The position numbers and the translations under genes are program-made. Source: Lingula anatina (Eukaryota > Brachiopoda > Lingulata > Lingulida > Lingulidae). Taken from it: 35,291 bases of DNA. The notes beneath the pieces were generated by a model that did not search any database, was not told the origin of the DNA, and saw only the letters and a list, made by a program, of their open reading frames with translations. Where the stretch lies: the NCBI RefSeq assembly GCF_001039355.2, contig NW_019775602.1, positions 261,879 to 297,169 of the forward strand, in the 5' to 3' direction. Shown piece after piece: positions 32,344 through 35,291 of this stretch. Each line of letters begins with the position of its first letter. Positions within the stretch are counted from its first letter, which is position 1.

Positions 32344-34035
32344 ATTTGTCAATAAAGAAATTCCCGGGCTCACATTTATAAGTAATAAATGTAAAACGAC
32401 CACTTTATTCCCCTGATTCAAACAGCAGGAACTGACTCTCAGTACGAACTCTTGTGAGTGTCCGCCACACTGCCTAGCAATATAGATTGTGACAGTTTCA
32501 GTAACCCTGCAGACATAGACTGAAATACATTCATATGCATAGCCTGTTCAGTTAGCAATTAAAGCGAACGTTTATATTCATTTTGACCACATAGGTTACT
32601 CAAAATTATCAACCGAGCTTTCAGATTAACCTATTCTATACTTCATCTATGAGACGTGGACATTTGAACGGTTCACGAGATCTGGTCACCGAGGCCACAT
32701 TTGCATAATGAGTGGTAATTAAAGAAATGTTAATCGTACAACGTACATTCACCTCTCTTACCCTAGAGATTTAAACACTCGTGAAGGCATGTGAAACCAT
32801 TTTGCTGTCATTTCAATAAAATGAACTAGCATTTAATTACGACTATATTTACTGGTATAAAAATGTATACTCAATATATGCGTCCATTCAAGGTAAACAG
32901 AAAAATGAAAAATAAAGTTAAAAACACATTCGCAAATTTCAATATTTCTAAAATTCTGGTAAAAGAAACCGATAAATTTATTTTTTGTGTGTAATCATGC
33001 AAATATCTATCGATACATGCCTTGGCACAAAGTTCATATTCAGTACGATGGTTAGAGCAAGGAAACATATGGTTAGAGTGACGAAAATAGAATAACAACG
33101 CTTTTGTATAATGTTAACAAAATTAATGTTAAAAACTCAGACGACACGCACTTAAAAGGTATTACGATATGCATGTTTAATTTACTGATGAATTTGTCCT
33201 TAACTTCAAGAATATTTTCACAATGCCTGGTAACGAAAAGATTTTGCAAATTACTTTGTAAGAGAATGCAGTGTTGACGTGTTTCGTGTACAACATATCG
33301 TCACCATATCGTCTGCAAATCATGGATGTTTCTGAAAGACATTTTAAATGGCTAAGAATATTGATAATGACCTGCGACAAAAGAAGTCACGATTTTTTAT
33401 GCCGGGCGACACCGTGAAAGTAGCCGCAAGCTATTGATTGCGTTATCTAAAATAAACATTCTAGACACACACCCACACTTCGTTTGATCTACTTGTTATC
33501 AGATATATGTATGGAACAAATAACTAAGAGGCCAATTTGACTTTTCTTTATCGTTAAATGTATGAAGTATTTGATTACAGAAACCAGTTGAAACATTTCT
33601 AAAAAATATGCCATCGAAATGGCTAGCTATAATGTACAATACCCCCGGAAAAACAACATAAAAGTCTACGGGCTGATAGGGAAGGAACACGAGAACACTC
33701 GGGATCAATGCTGCACATGGTCTTTAGGGAACACTGAGAAGTACAGATAACCGCTGATGCTCTTACGGCGGTGCACAGAGCCCCCAATCTCCCCCGATCG
33801 CCAGATTTTCTGACAGTTTTTCCAGATTATCTTTGCTGGCCCATCCTCCGCAGTGCGTAATTAACAAATTTAATTGTCAACTACCAGGCATTTAAATTGC
33901 ATCAACAAGTCTCATCACATCTATTGTCACCGACGTTAGTAAGAAAGTCACGGAACGCCATCACAAAGTAACAAGATCGTCAACGAGCGCCAGATCCTTT
34001 GCTGCTTTTTAATGCATCCCACGGCAGCACACTTA

Positions 34036-34250
34036 CACCCCATTTCCATAGATTAGATCGACCTACTTTAGATCGACCTAACTCCCTGGGGGTTCACGCT
34101 AAATAGCTGTCAGCTGGGCGGACACGAAAGTTAATTACCCCTTCACAGCTTGTAGTAGGCGGGACGGACATTTAAGTCGTATTATCCGAAAGTAATCTAG
34201 TGAGACTCCCCGCGGGGATAGATCGATCTAAAATCTATGAGAATAGAGCC
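34036..34250 (-). mobile_element. Miniature transposon, family 1 copy 7
   Basis: A 215-bp inverted copy. The inner sequence follows the family closely (CTCCCTGGGGGTTCACGCTA, CTTGTAGTAGGCGGGACGGA). The flanks are TTA on the left and TAA on the right, so the duplication has one mismatch. The right terminus (CTATGAGAATAGAGCC) has drifted. Confidence 0.8.
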
Positions 34251-34253
34251 TAA

Positions 34254-34999
34254 GGCAAAAAGAAAATTGGTCATCTCTGTTCCACGTAGCCTTCCCTAAC
34301 TCCACTGTATTCAGTATATAACTCAGCTGAAGCAAAGGCCCTTGGCTTGTATGTCGTCACAGTACCACGTGACCCAGATATGTCGCAATTTTTTTGCATA
34401 TTCGGTTAAGGTATTTTTAAAACGCCTTTATTTTCTACTAAGAGGTTGTTTTTATACTATTCATGGGGTGGCAATCGATCCCAACATATTTGTAGTGTGC
34501 AGATTGAGTGCTGGATCTACGAAATTCGAAAATGGAGGTTAATGTGTCTCAAACCCTTTAATGTATCCGTCCATCTTTTAAACTATCGAAACCGATAACG
34601 ACGTCACGAAGGAATAAGAGATAAGAGGTCCTCAGTGTGGCGGAGAGATTGAAGAAATCCTATAATGGCAAAATCCAGAATGTATAAAAACAGCGGAGAT
34701 CTAACTGGGCAATGAAGGCACTGATGGTTTGAGATAGAAGACAAACACGGACCCGTATCCTCTGTGCCCGTGTGCCGCTGTGTTCTAAGCTCCCAGTGTT
34801 TTCATGATTGATCGCGACTGGTTTCTCCGAATTTTGATACCTCCTTTGAGATTCTAGGCGTTTTTAGGTTCATATCGACATCACTGAAGTAAGACAAGAT
34901 AGTCCTTCTTGGTAAAATTCTTCACAGCCAAGGGCATCAAGGTCAAACACACGACTGCATTGCGGCATTCAACTTCACCAGACGACAAAAATAGAACGC

Positions 35000-35053
<54 letters not shown>

Positions 35054-35291
35054 GAGCCCCATTTTAATCTATTTGCAGTAGTAGGTCTTGGTTTTGCAAG
35101 GTAACCGGCTGTATACGGAACAAGCCGTATGCGGAATAATTTCAATTAAGTCCATTGGTTGATCTCTGGGGATTGCTGCACTCCAAGGGATCAGATAATT
35201 TTGAAAAACAGTTTGTTTTTTTTTTTTTTTTTTGGGGGGGAGGGTGGGTAAGGGGGGGGTCTTTTTAAACGTGTTTGTTTTTCATTTTTTT
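34254..35291. other. Unassigned end of window with a weak TATA-like site
   Basis: TATAAAAA near 34685 on the plus strand, with a CRE-like GACGTCAC at 34600-34607 upstream, could mark a promoter but there is no supporting exon. The AAT tract and T/G runs fill the last 300 bases. Confidence 0.3.
35002..35052. repeat. (AAT)n microsatellite
   Basis: About 16 units. Confidence 0.95.

Larger units (their letters stand above)
30549..34032. other. Unassigned region with microsatellites
   Basis: A 180-codon frame at 30925-31467 runs through a G-tract and shows no domain I recognise. A consensus donor TTAG|GTAAGT sits at 31824/31825 on the plus strand without a convincing exon upstream. No gene called. 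Confidence 0.4.

Noticed and set aside
32219-32416. Frame with a 12-residue asparagine run
   Set aside because: The run is an AAT microsatellite; the flanks give no domain or splice support.

Overview
The window reads as nuclear DNA of an animal, most likely a lophotrochozoan and probably a mollusc (inference). It is AT-rich, full of microsatellites and small non-autonomous DNA transposons, and its one clear protein gene is split by introns. There are no bacterial operons, ribosome-binding sites, tRNA or rRNA genes, or CRISPR arrays that I can see. Most open frames in the window are chance openings or shadows of low-complexity DNA.

The main gene is on the minus strand between 6928 and 2993. 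Three coding exons (6739-6928, 5488-5707, 2993-4760) join in phase to give a 725-residue secreted protein. It has a signal peptide, a complete Reeler domain, about 550 residues of threonine-rich mucin-like sequence, and a hydrophobic C-terminus that looks like a GPI-anchor signal. A 5' leader exon ending at 11369 may splice to 6995 across a 4.4 kb intron. On the opposite strand the mucin exon leaves a 598-codon valine-rich open frame, a by-product of its composition.

The gene is packed with miniature transposons. One family with 3-bp TWA target duplications, as in PIF/Harbinger elements, has seven close copies and one diverged relative in 35 kb. Three of them bracket exon 2. The relative (5227-5483) sits exactly at the exon 2 donor, so that the 5' splice site is built from its flanking TAA triplet and its first terminal bases.

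Other mobile DNA includes a nearly perfect 257-bp foldback element (8352-8608); two inverted 340-bp elements flanked by TTAA (12121-12465 and 15988-16324); a 1.14-kb terminal-inverted-repeat element with internal 31-bp repeats (25231-26371) plus a broken relative carrying a nested miniature transposon (24474-24880); and a frameshifted end of a non-LTR retrotransposon (13654-14019).

From about 20.3 kb to 28.2 kb on the plus strand there are hints of first exons of a gene whose body lies to the right of the window: two ATG-containing exons with strong donors in the same phase, and two TATA boxes each followed by an ATG-free leader with a donor. These are candidates only. The rest is intergenic or intronic DNA with microsatellites and homopolymers.
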